DNA of 9,112 nt from Ruminococcus sp. UBA3286 (GTDB lineage: Bacteria; Bacillota; Clostridia; Oscillospirales; Ruminococcaceae), in contig DETO01000087.1 of the NCBI GenBank assembly GCA_002362135.1, positions 1-9,112 on the forward strand, read 5' to 3'. Under the pieces are notes generated by a model, which made no database searches, had not been told where the DNA came from, and saw only the letters and a program-made list of their open reading frames with translations. Shown in pieces: positions 1 to 6,904 of the stretch. The translations under genes were made by a program, and so were the position numbers. Each line of letters begins with the position of its first letter. Within the stretch, counting starts at the first letter, position 1.

Positions 1-9
1 TATAATATA

Positions 10-69
10 AAGGTGATCTCTATATGAAATATATATAGAAAGATTTGCTATATATGAGTCGATCGCCTT
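10..69 (+). other. Two-tier inverted repeat in the region upstream of glgA
   Basis: The 9-nt arms at 10-18 and 61-69 pair with one G-T wobble. Inside them a second, perfect 8-bp stem (31-38 with 48-55) closes a 9-nt loop. The right arm is followed by a T-rich stretch (70-77), so this could be the terminator of a gene lying left of the window, or a structured part of the glgA leader. The left arm (AAGGTGATC) also resembles the 16S anti-Shine-Dalgarno complement, and an ATG six bases later opens a four-codon frame (M-K-Y-I-stop, 24-38). I recognise no known riboswitch. The AT-rich inner stem could arise by chance. Confidence 0.4.
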
Positions 70-78
70 ATTTTATTA

Positions 79-89
79 TATAATATAAT
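79..89 (+). promoter_or_regulatory. Candidate -10 boxes of the glgA promoter
   Basis: Two overlapping perfect TATAAT hexamers (79-84 and 84-89) lie about 60 bases before the glgA start. No acceptable -35 hexamer is found 16-18 bases upstream of either, and the surrounding region is nearly all A and T, so the hexamers may be chance. A third TATAAT sits at the left edge (1-6), whose -35 would fall outside the window. Confidence 0.3.
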
Positions 90-145
90 ATGACTAAATT
101 TAAGATCTGCTCGCCTATAGAATATTTTATTAAGGAGTTGACAGC

Positions 146-1600
146 ATGAAAAATATTTTATTTGCTGCTTCAGAATGCGTACCGTTTATTAAAACAGGCG
201 GTCTTGCCGACGTATGCGGAGCTTTGCCTCAGTATATAAACAAAGACGAATTCGATGTAAGGGTAATTATGCCCTATTATACCTGCATTCCGCCGAAATA
301 CAGAGATAATTTCAAATACGTCACTCATTTCTACATGGACTACGGTTTGCGTCCGAACGGCGTTCACGTAGGCATCATGGAGTATGAATACAACGGTATT
401 AAATTTTATTTCGTGGATAACGAATTCTACTTCAAATGCGATTCTCCCTACTCCTCCGACCTGAAATGGGATATCGAGCGTTTTACATTCTTCTGTAAAG
501 CGGTTCTTTCCATTCTGCCCGTTGTAGGATTCCGCCCCGACATTATTCATTGCCACGACTGGCAGGCTTCGCTTATCCCCGTATTCCTTCATTCGACTTT
601 CGCAACTAATCCTTTCTACAGTTCTACAAAGACGATAATGACTATCCACAACCTTAAATTCCAGGGCGTATGGAATATTGATACATTTAAATATAATACC
701 GCTCTTCCGGATTATATGTTTACGCCTGATAAGCTGGAATTCAAGAAGGACGCCAATATGCTTAAAGGCGGACTTGTTTATGCGGATTATATTACGACAG
801 TTTCCGAAACTTACGCCGAGGAGATAAAGTATCCATTCTTCGGAGAGCAGCTTGACGGCCTGCTTCGTGCAAGAAGCGCTTCGCTGCGCGGAATCGTTAA
901 TGGTATCGACTACAAAGTTTTCGATCCTGCCAATGATAATCAGATCTACGCGGAATTCAACTCCAACAGCTTTAAAGAGAAAAAAGCTGTCAATAAGGAA
1001 AAACTTCAGGAAGAACTTGGACTGCCTGTTGACAGAAACAAGTATATGATCGCTATAATTTCCCGTCTGACAGATCAGAAGGGTCTCGATCTCATAAACT
1101 ACGCCATGGAACGTATATGCGACAACAATACGCAGTTTGTCGTTGTCGGCACAGGCGATCCCAGATATGAGAATATGTTCAAGCACTATCAGTGGAAATA
1201 TCCTGAACGCGTTTCCGCAAATATTTTTTATTCCGACAAGCTTGCGCATAAAGTTTATGCTGCCGCAGATGCAATGCTTATGCCGTCTCTTTTTGAGCCG
1301 TGCGGGCTTACGCAGCTTATTTCAATGCGTTATGGTACTATTCCGATCGTCAGAGAAACAGGCGGTCTTAAAGATACTGTTATGCCTTATAATGAGTTCG
1401 ACGGTTCAGGCACGGGATTCTCATTTGCGAATTACAACGCTGACGAGATGCTTGGCGTTATCAATTATTCAAAGCACATTTACTACAATCACCGCGACGA
1501 ATGGGATAAAATGGTTAAACGCGCTATGGAGACAGATTACTCGTGGAACAGTTCCGCACGCCAGTACGAAGGTATGTACAGCTGGATGATAAACTGGTAA
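146..1600 (+). CDS. glgA: Glycogen (starch) synthase, ADP-glucose type, GT5 family
   Basis: Transfers glucose from ADP-glucose to the non-reducing end of a growing alpha-1,4-glucan in the cytoplasm; this is the elongation step of bacterial glycogen synthesis. The 484 residues match the usual 475-490 of GlgA. Visible signatures are the N-terminal KTGGLADV nucleotide-sugar loop with Lys16, the HCHDWQ segment (135-140), the SRLTDQKG start of the C-terminal Rossmann domain (306-313), the EPCGLTQL motif (384-391) with the conserved acidic residue, and the RETGG loop (403-407). The start is fixed by AAGGAG at 132-137, 8 nt before the ATG, and by the position of the KTGGL motif. It heads a + strand operon with a HAD enzyme 9 nt downstream. 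No glgB, glgC or glgP is present in the window. Long antisense frames across it carry no recognisable domain. Confidence 0.97.
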   Translation: MKNILFAASECVPFIKTGGLADVCGALPQYINKDEFDVRVIMPYYTCIPPKYRDNFKYVTHFYMDYGLRPNGVHVGIMEYEYNGIKFYFVDNEFYFKCDSPYSSDLKWDIERFTFFCKAVLSILPVVGFRPDIIHCHDWQASLIPVFLHSTFATNPFYSSTKTIMTIHNLKFQGVWNIDTFKYNTALPDYMFTPDKLEFKKDANMLKGGLVYADYITTVSETYAEEIKYPFFGEQLDGLLRARSASLRGIVNGIDYKVFDPANDNQIYAEFNSNSFKEKKAVNKEKLQEELGLPVDRNKYMIAIISRLTDQKGLDLINYAMERICDNNTQFVVVGTGDPRYENMFKHYQWKYPERVSANIFYSDKLAHKVYAAADAMLMPSLFEPCGLTQLISMRYGTIPIVRETGGLKDTVMPYNEFDGSGTGFSFANYNADEMLGVINYSKHIYYNHRDEWDKMVKRAMETDYSWNSSARQYEGMYSWMINW

Positions 1601-1609
1601 ATCTGCATC

Positions 1610-2275
1610 ATGAATGACCTCAAAATAAAAGGCGCGATATTCGATATGGACGGTCTCATGATTGATACCGAAAAGCTGTATCTCAGATTCTGGAAGCAGG
1701 CTGCTGCGGATTTTGGATACAATATGGAAGATCATCATGTTTTTGCCATACGAAGCCTTGCAAGAAAATATTCTGTCCCAAAGCTTAAAAGATTCTTCGG
1801 TGAGGATTTTCCTACTGAGGAAGTACGTCAGCGCCGCACGGAACTTATAAACGCGCATATTGAAAAGTATGGTATCGAGACAAAGCATGGGCTTTTTCAG
1901 CTGCTTGATCATCTGAAAAAGAATAATATCAAACTCGCTGTCGCTACCGCTACAAGACGTGAAAGAACGCTTGCATATCTTGGAATGATCAACGCCGCAA
2001 ATTACTTCGACGCAGTAATTTGCGGTGACATGATAGAAAACGGAAAGCCCGACCCTGATATTTATCTTACCGCTGCTGCTCAACTCAAACTTGATCCCCA
2101 TGAATGCACCGCATTTGAGGATTCCCCGAACGGTATAAAAGCAGCATTTTCAGCAGGCTGTCACACTATCATGATACCCGATATGACTCCGCCTGAAGCT
2201 GAATTGATGCCCATGCTCAGCGGTGTATACGATACTCTTGATAAATCGATAGATTTTTTTGAAGGAAGGATTTGA
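1610..2275 (+). CDS. HAD-superfamily hydrolase, phosphatase / beta-phosphoglucomutase-like
   Basis: Haloacid-dehalogenase fold enzyme with a helical cap inserted after motif I, 221 residues, the size typical of the phosphatase/beta-phosphoglucomutase branch. Motif I is FDMDGLMIDTE, with nucleophile Asp12 and acid/base Asp14. Motif II lies at VATATRR (111-117), motif III is Lys146 in NGKPDPD, and motif IV is the E170-D171 pair in FEDSPNG. All catalytic positions are present, so it should act on a small phosphorylated metabolite. The substrate cannot be read from the sequence. The location 9 nt after glgA hints at a sugar phosphate, but this family is often linked to unrelated genes. The start ATG has only a weak ribosome binding site, so translation is probably coupled to glgA. 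Later Met codons would destroy motif I. Confidence 0.9.
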   Translation: MNDLKIKGAIFDMDGLMIDTEKLYLRFWKQAAADFGYNMEDHHVFAIRSLARKYSVPKLKRFFGEDFPTEEVRQRRTELINAHIEKYGIETKHGLFQLLDHLKKNNIKLAVATATRRERTLAYLGMINAANYFDAVICGDMIENGKPDPDIYLTAAAQLKLDPHECTAFEDSPNGIKAAFSAGCHTIMIPDMTPPEAELMPMLSGVYDTLDKSIDFFEGRI

Positions 2276-2276
2276 T

Positions 2277-2534
2277 ATGCTGAACAAGGTAAGCGCATCG
2301 AAAATCTTCGATATCCCGAAATTCTATTACTTCGACAGCGGCAATGATTATTCCGGCAGTCTCAACGATTTTTCCTATAAGATCATCACACAGGAAAAAA
2401 TTAAAGCAATGACTTGGCACGGAAAGCTTTGCTCTGCAAAAGCAAAAATTGAACATGAAGAAGAATTTGAACGTAGTCAGAATGGATTTGACGCCATGAT
2501 ACAATGGCTTGAAAAACAATATTCGGCTATATAA
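2277..2534 (+). CDS. Small conserved-looking protein of unknown function, 85 aa
   Basis: I do not recognise this protein. An upstream in-frame ATG at 2259 would add six residues, but AAGGAAGGA at 2262-2270 stands 6 nt before the ATG at 2277, and that start lies 1 nt after the HAD stop codon. This is strong evidence for a real, co-translated gene. The protein is soluble, with no signal peptide or membrane span. It begins with an aromatic-rich stretch (FYYFDSGNDYSG, 16-27) and a likely beta-strand region (DFSYKI, then IKAMTWHGKLC), and ends with a charged helix (EEEFERSQNGFDAMIQWLEKQY, 61-82, partly amphipathic). The composition fits a small alpha/beta domain. It is the last gene of the glgA operon, followed 2 nt later by the terminator stem, so a role linked to glycogen or to the HAD enzyme is only an inference. 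Confidence 0.8.
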   Translation: MLNKVSASKIFDIPKFYYFDSGNDYSGSLNDFSYKIITQEKIKAMTWHGKLCSAKAKIEHEEEFERSQNGFDAMIQWLEKQYSAI

Positions 2535-2536
2535 AC

Positions 2537-2568
2537 AATAAAACCTCCGATAATTCGGAGGTTTTATT
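2537..2568. terminator. Bidirectional intrinsic terminator between convergent genes
   Basis: A perfect 14-bp stem (2537-2550 with 2555-2568) closes a 4-nt loop (TAAT). The GC-rich core ACCTCCGA/TCGGAGGT is flanked by A residues on the left and T residues on the right, so it reads as a rho-independent terminator on either strand. It begins 2 nt after the small + strand gene and lies 32 nt after the stop of the convergent - strand kinase-like gene, so it very likely ends both transcripts. Confidence 0.92.
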
Positions 2569-2600
2569 TATATAATTTTTATTGCTGCAAACAGTTGACA

Positions 2601-4595
2601 TCACCAATATATATCGCTCGGCGACGAGTTAGGTTCAGGAGGCGTATCCGTTTGCGGCGGTTCAGTTGCCGGAGGATCAGTCGGAGGCGGATCAGTAGGC
2701 GCAGGCGGTTCAGTCGGAGCATTTGTAGTAGGCTCAGCTGAATGAGTCGGCGTTTCCGTACTTGGCTCTGTATTCTGCTGAGTAGCAGGCGGCTGAATCT
2801 GTGCATCAGCAGGAATGTAATATACATTCAGCTTATTGCTGTCCTTATTGCTGAAATATTCTCCCGGATAAGCGTTCTTGCCGTCTATCTGGAGTTCTAC
2901 GATAGTATTTGGATATCCCCATGAACTTGAAGAGACAACCATGGTATAATTAGTGATTCCGGCTTCCTTCAAAGCATTCTCATACTGCGAGACCGTAAGA
3001 CCTTCGTATGAAGGAATAGTCGCGCCGTCTTTACCCTTACTTACGACAAGCTTGATCGTTGTTCCCTGTGGAACCAACGTGCCTGCTTCTACGCTCTGTT
3101 CGAGAATAACGTCCTTTTCACGATCGTTCGAATATTCGTAAGTCACTTCAAAAGTGAAATATTCCTTATACTTATCTTCCGTAAGCGAAATGAATTTACC
3201 AAGAAAATTCGGAACTTCCGTATCAGCCGCCACGCCGTCGGAATTTTCGCCGTCGGTAACAACATTTTCTGAAGTTGACGATCTCTTCGAACTGCTTTCG
3301 TCATCAGACTGCGGCACGAAAACTTTCATCAGAAAAACCGATATGATAAGAAGTATAGCCAAAAGAAGTATACCGATTATAACAGGCACTTTCAGTCTGT
3401 CAACGGTATTGACTTTCTCATAGCGATAATCGTCGTCGTCATCGTCATAATCGTCATAATCATCTTCCATACGCGGATCGTACCTGTCATCGTAATACCG
3501 CGGCGGAGGAACATTTGCACGATTATCATAGTATTGAGGCTGAATGGGCTGCTGTACCGGCTCGGGTTCAGGTCTGGCAGGCATAGGGATAGGCTGCGAA
3601 GCCTCGATAGGCTCTTCTTCCTGCTCATCAGCCTGATACTCAAAAAGTCTTGTCACCAGTTCGGTGATCGTCTGGATTCGGTCAGCGCCCGAAAGATTCA
3701 TTCCGTCCATGATCGCTCTCGAAACGTGTTTCGGAATGCTTGTATTCAGCATAGCAGGCTCGCAAAGATCGTCATTTTTAAGACGGCTAAGCGAATCTAC
3801 GGGCATACAGCCCGTAAGAGCGCGGTACAGCAGAGCGCAGATTCCATAAACGTCCGTCCACGTACCTTGACGACAGCTGCTGCTTGCGGAATACTGTTCA
3901 GGAGCAGCATACCCCTTAAACAACTCATGCTCAAGTCCCGCGTCCGCAGTACGTACTGCCGAAACGCAGAATCCGGAAAGTATGAGTTCATTTTTGCTTG
4001 TTATATAAACGGTTTCAGGACTTATCGCCCTGTGAATTATACCTGCATTATGAAGAATGCCGATCGTTGTGAATAAGGGCGGAAAAAGCTTGGAAACCTG
4101 CTCCCAGCTCAGTTCGCCTGCATTATCTTTCAGATAATTCAGCATTTTCTTGCCTTCGATATATTCAAAAACGGTATAAGTCGTGTTATTTTCCGCGAAC
4201 ATATCGAGAATAGGGTTTATATTTGAATTATTTCTGAGTCTTGCAAGAGATTTGTTAAGTTCAGTATATTCCGCCATGAACGCCTTATATTTAGCAAGAT
4301 TATTGTAATTGACGTTTATGGTAGCCTTATTTTTAACACGGGTGCAGAAGTTCACCGGCATATATTCTCTCAGCAGCACGTTACAGCCTGTTGAGATATC
4401 ATGACCGATATAAGTTGCACCTTCGCCGTTGCGGCTTGCAAGAACGCCTACGAGATACCGATCTTTCAGAACAGTACCCGGAATGATATACATTGGATCA
4501 TACGGAGAATCACTGTCATATCCGCAATGAGGGCAGATATGCTGATCCATGTCATATTTTTCCATACATCTGTAACAGAATCTACGTTCTCCCAA
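2601..4595 (-). CDS. Membrane pseudokinase: zinc ribbon, kinase fold, PASTA-like domains
   Basis: A 664-residue protein starting at a TTG codon: AAGGAGG (4609-4603) lies 7 nt upstream, whereas the in-frame ATGs at 4706 and 4622 have no binding site. Layout: zinc ribbon C7-x2-C10...C21-x2-C24; kinase-fold domain about 41-320 ending in APEQY (230-234) and the TWTDVYG helix; Pro/Gln-rich linker; Asp-rich run (378-392); one membrane span (about 402-426); two PASTA-like domains (about 460-521 and 525-595); Pro/Thr-rich tail to the C-terminus. PASTA domains in PrkC/PknB-type kinases bind peptidoglycan fragments outside the cell. The catalytic residues look degenerate: the VAIKEY lysine is Arg76, HRD is H188-R189-A190, and the DFG region reads S207-G208-F209-C210. 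The helix-C Glu (E109) remains. I therefore infer a signalling scaffold rather than an active kinase. It is monocistronic, with its own promoter and leader. Confidence 0.9.
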   Translation of the reverse strand: MGERRFCYRCMEKYDMDQHICPHCGYDSDSPYDPMYIIPGTVLKDRYLVGVLASRNGEGATYIGHDISTGCNVLLREYMPVNFCTRVKNKATINVNYNNLAKYKAFMAEYTELNKSLARLRNNSNINPILDMFAENNTTYTVFEYIEGKKMLNYLKDNAGELSWEQVSKLFPPLFTTIGILHNAGIIHRAISPETVYITSKNELILSGFCVSAVRTADAGLEHELFKGYAAPEQYSASSSCRQGTWTDVYGICALLYRALTGCMPVDSLSRLKNDDLCEPAMLNTSIPKHVSRAIMDGMNLSGADRIQTITELVTRLFEYQADEQEEEPIEASQPIPMPARPEPEPVQQPIQPQYYDNRANVPPPRYYDDRYDPRMEDDYDDYDDDDDDYRYEKVNTVDRLKVPVIIGILLLAILLIISVFLMKVFVPQSDDESSSKRSSTSENVVTDGENSDGVAADTEVPNFLGKFISLTEDKYKEYFTFEVTYEYSNDREKDVILEQSVEAGTLVPQGTTIKLVVSKGKDGATIPSYEGLTVSQYENALKEAGITNYTMVVSSSSWGYPNTIVELQIDGKNAYPGEYFSNKDSNKLNVYYIPADAQIQPPATQQNTEPSTETPTHSAEPTTNAPTEPPAPTDPPPTDPPATEPPQTDTPPEPNSSPSDIYW

Positions 4596-4649
4596 AGCAG
4601 CTCCTCCTTTTAATAATAACATATTTGCAATTTGCGCTTTCAGAATCCA

Positions 4650-4701
4650 CGAGTATAATATATGTATTTGCAGGATATAAAATGCCCTGAAATTATACTC
4701 G
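4650..4701 (-). promoter_or_regulatory. Perfect 10-bp inverted repeat in the pseudokinase mRNA leader
   Basis: CGAGTATAAT at 4650-4659 and its exact reverse complement at 4692-4701 enclose 32 bases. Inside, CAGG (4671-4674) can pair with CCTG (4686-4689). Given the promoter at 4720-4748, this lies about 10-65 nt into the transcript, upstream of the ribosome binding site. It could form a leader hairpin or be a two-half-site protein operator. No U-tract follows, so it is not an intrinsic terminator, and I recognise no riboswitch class. Confidence 0.5.
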
Positions 4702-4719
4702 CACACATTCTCAATAATA

Positions 4720-4748
4720 ATTTTAGCAGAATTTTAGATTTCTGTCAA
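4720..4748 (-). promoter_or_regulatory. Housekeeping sigma-A promoter of the pseudokinase gene
   Basis: Reading the - strand, a perfect TTGACA (-35, 4748-4743) is followed by a 17-nt spacer and TAAAAT (-10, 4725-4720; 5 of 6 consensus bases). Transcription would start near 4713, giving a leader of about 118 nt before the TTG start codon. It lies about 75 bases downstream of the preceding PLP-enzyme gene, so the pseudokinase gene can be expressed separately from that cluster. Confidence 0.8.
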
Positions 4749-4824
4749 CTATAAAAGCGAATATGATACTAAAACCCTGCAAATTGTATCTTTTCTGTAA
4801 TAATTTTGTAGTTTTTTGTAACAA

Positions 4825-6090
4825 CTACAGTTTCATCATTTCCTCAGCGGCAAGCATTACTCCGAGTTTTCCGCTCGTATATGTTATACCGCCCTGCATC
4901 CATACTGCAAACGGCTCACGGATAGGAGCGTCGGCGGAAAGTTCGATTGAAGCTCCCATAGTGAACGCTCCTGCCGCCATGATGACCTGACTTGTATAGC
5001 CCGGCATATCCCACGGTTCAGGCGTTACGAACGAATCAACGGGCGCACCTTTCTGAATTCCGCGGCAGAAAGCTGTCAGATGAGCTTCATCGCCAAGCTC
5101 GACAGCTGTGATTATATCTCCTCTTTTATCATCTTTGCGCGGCGTACATTTATAACCCATGAGAGTGAAAAGCTCGCTTGCGAAAGCGGACGTTCTGATC
5201 GCCGCAGCAACTACATCGGGTGCGAAGAAAAGTCCGAGCAGTATTTCGCGGTTCATACCCAGCGTACAGCCAACTTCTTTGCCCATTCCAACGCACGTCA
5301 GACGATATGAGCAAAGTTCCACCAGATCGGCTCTGCCGGCAATATATCCGCCTGTACGGGCAATTCCTCCCCCTGCGTTCTTGATGAGCGAACCGATTAT
5401 TATATCTGCGCCAACATCTGTTGGTTCGCGCTCTTCAACAAATTCGCCATAGCAATTATCGACCATGATCACGGCGTCGGGATTTCCCTTTTTAACCGCC
5501 TTAACCATTTTTTCTATATCGTCCACCGTAAATGCAGGTCTGAGAGAATATCCTCTCGAACGCTGAATGTACGCAACTTTAACGTCTTTCACGGCTTCTG
5601 TGATCTTCTCGTAGTCTGGAATTCCGCCCTCAAGCAGATCAACCTGACCGTACTCAACCCCGAAATCAATAAGAGAACCGTTTCCCTTTTCGCCTGCAAG
5701 TCCGATAACTTCTTCAAGAGTGTCATAAGGTTTACCCGTGATAGAAATCATTTTATCGCCTGTGCGGAGAATTCCGAAAAGAGCAACCGAAAGAGCATGA
5801 GTTCCCGATACGAAATTTGAGCGCACGAGAGCGTCTTCCGCGCCAAGAACCTGCGCAAACACCTTATCTATTGTCTCTCTTCCGATATCGCCGTAACCAT
5901 AACCTGTAGAACCGTAAAAACATGGCTCGCTGACTCTGTTGTCCGAAAAGGCTTTCAGCACTTTCGCTCCGCAATATTCCGCTGTTTCATCTATTTTCTT
6001 AAAAGCTTCCGCGCAATTTGCTTCCGCCTGTTCCGCATATTCTCTCAACTGAGAATTAAAATTATATATATCGTATATATTCTTATTCAT
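4825..6090 (-). CDS. PLP-dependent methionine gamma-lyase family protein (YnbB-like, 'aluminium resistance protein')
   Basis: A 421-residue fold-type I aminotransferase-like enzyme of the group often annotated as methionine gamma-lyase or, for historical reasons, aluminium resistance protein (Bacillus YnbB type). Visible features are the glycine/tyrosine-rich GYGYGDIGR (63-71), the SGTHAL cofactor-phosphate loop (95-100), DNCYGEFVE (211-219) with Asp211 expected to contact the PLP ring nitrogen, and SLIKNAGGG (234-242) with Lys237 as the likely Schiff-base lysine. Length and motif order are normal, and no key residue is missing. The reaction is probably C-S bond cleavage or a related elimination on a sulfur amino acid, but the true substrate of this family is poorly settled. 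GGAAGGGATG precedes the ATG. It is last in a four-gene - strand cluster, 19 nt after the acetyltransferase gene. Confidence 0.92.
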   Translation of the reverse strand: MNKNIYDIYNFNSQLREYAEQAEANCAEAFKKIDETAEYCGAKVLKAFSDNRVSEPCFYGSTGYGYGDIGRETIDKVFAQVLGAEDALVRSNFVSGTHALSVALFGILRTGDKMISITGKPYDTLEEVIGLAGEKGNGSLIDFGVEYGQVDLLEGGIPDYEKITEAVKDVKVAYIQRSRGYSLRPAFTVDDIEKMVKAVKKGNPDAVIMVDNCYGEFVEEREPTDVGADIIIGSLIKNAGGGIARTGGYIAGRADLVELCSYRLTCVGMGKEVGCTLGMNREILLGLFFAPDVVAAAIRTSAFASELFTLMGYKCTPRKDDKRGDIITAVELGDEAHLTAFCRGIQKGAPVDSFVTPEPWDMPGYTSQVIMAAGAFTMGASIELSADAPIREPFAVWMQGGITYTSGKLGVMLAAEEMMKL

Positions 6091-6109
6091 AGTTACATCC
6101 CTTCCAAAT

Positions 6110-6904
6110 CTACTGTTCCAGTCTGCCCTTGCTTAAACTTTCCTTTTCAACATCGCGACGTTCAAGCACTATCTCCGTTTCTATCTCCTTGAATCCTATC
6201 TCGCGATAAAAGCTCACACGGACGTCAAGAGCAAGCAAAAACGCCCGCTTTCCGAGATTATTCAGAAACAGCGCAAGCCATTTTAAAAATTCGCGCGCAT
6301 ATCCGCTGCCGCGGGCAGCCTGCTTAGTTGCAACTTGTCCTATAAGTACCACGTCATTTATATCAAACACAACTGACGCAGTAGTACTTTGCTGATATGT
6401 AAATACATGGCTTACACCATGTCTGCATCTATGCGAAGTATCCGTATACCATAGCGAAAAATCCGCTATATTCGGAAATCCCTCGCTTAAAATTTTATAA
6501 ACTTCCGTAAGATCGGGATCAAAATCAACATTTTTCTCCACAAACATCGTGCTTTTTTCATCAGGAGTCAACTCGAAAATCGTTCGGTTCAGTATCTGAT
6601 AATGTTCGGAAATTCCTATATCACGCAGAATTCTCGAATCACCCTCCACTCTGAACGGCAGATTCATATTTATAAAAAATCTGATCTCGTCCGTAGCTTC
6701 AAGCTTGCCGTCGGAGCATATTATCAACGTAGAATTTATGATAAACATAAACCCCTCTCCTGTTTCGTCGGTTATTTTGTAAAACCGGCAAAAATCATAA
6801 CCTGCTCCGTAAGCCTTCATGTATGCCAGCATTTTTCTTCCCGAAAGAGTTTTCAGCAGTATCTCACGATCAAGCTCGCTTTCGCTTTGAATCAGTCTGA
6901 TCAT
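6110..6904 (-). CDS. GNAT-family N-acetyltransferase
   Basis: A 264-residue protein whose C-terminal half carries the acetyl-CoA-binding core: a beta-strand (DVVLIGQVATK, 184-194), the pyrophosphate loop R198-G-S-G201-Y-A203 (fits [QR]xxGx[GA]), the following helix (REFLKWLALFLNN), and a closing VSFYREIGFKEIETE segment (230-244) in which Tyr233 is a candidate general acid. The N-terminal part (about 1-120) is less typical and may be a second, degenerate GNAT-like domain. The substrate is unknown; amino acids, peptides or protein N-termini are all possible. Its ATG overlaps the TGA of the preceding M42 peptidase gene by 4 nt (ATGA), a sign of translational coupling, and the PLP enzyme follows 19 nt later. 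It is soluble, with no signal or membrane segment. Confidence 0.85.
   Translation of the reverse strand: MIRLIQSESELDREILLKTLSGRKMLAYMKAYGAGYDFCRFYKITDETGEGFMFIINSTLIICSDGKLEATDEIRFFINMNLPFRVEGDSRILRDIGISEHYQILNRTIFELTPDEKSTMFVEKNVDFDPDLTEVYKILSEGFPNIADFSLWYTDTSHRCRHGVSHVFTYQQSTTASVVFDINDVVLIGQVATKQAARGSGYAREFLKWLALFLNNLGKRAFLLALDVRVSFYREIGFKEIETEIVLERRDVEKESLSKGRLEQ

Noticed and set aside
138..143. TTGACA just before the glgA start codon
   Set aside because: It lies between the ribosome binding site and the ATG, and no -10 hexamer stands 16-18 nt downstream.
170..1249. 359-codon frame on the - strand, antisense to glgA
   Set aside because: It lies wholly inside a certain glgA gene, has no ribosome binding site or recognisable domain, and is explained by codon use of the true frame.
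1469..2101. 210-codon - strand frame across the glgA/HAD junction
   Set aside because: It overlaps two well-supported genes with complete motifs and shows no motif of its own.
3534..4076. 180-codon + strand frame inside the pseudokinase gene
   Set aside because: The composition is irregular and rich in Arg, Ser and Cys with no domain, and the opposite strand has a clear multi-domain protein.
4807..4829. 7-bp inverted repeat over the stop codon of the PLP-enzyme gene, considered as its terminator
   Set aside because: The stem is short and AT-rich, and on the - strand it is followed by A residues rather than a U-tract.
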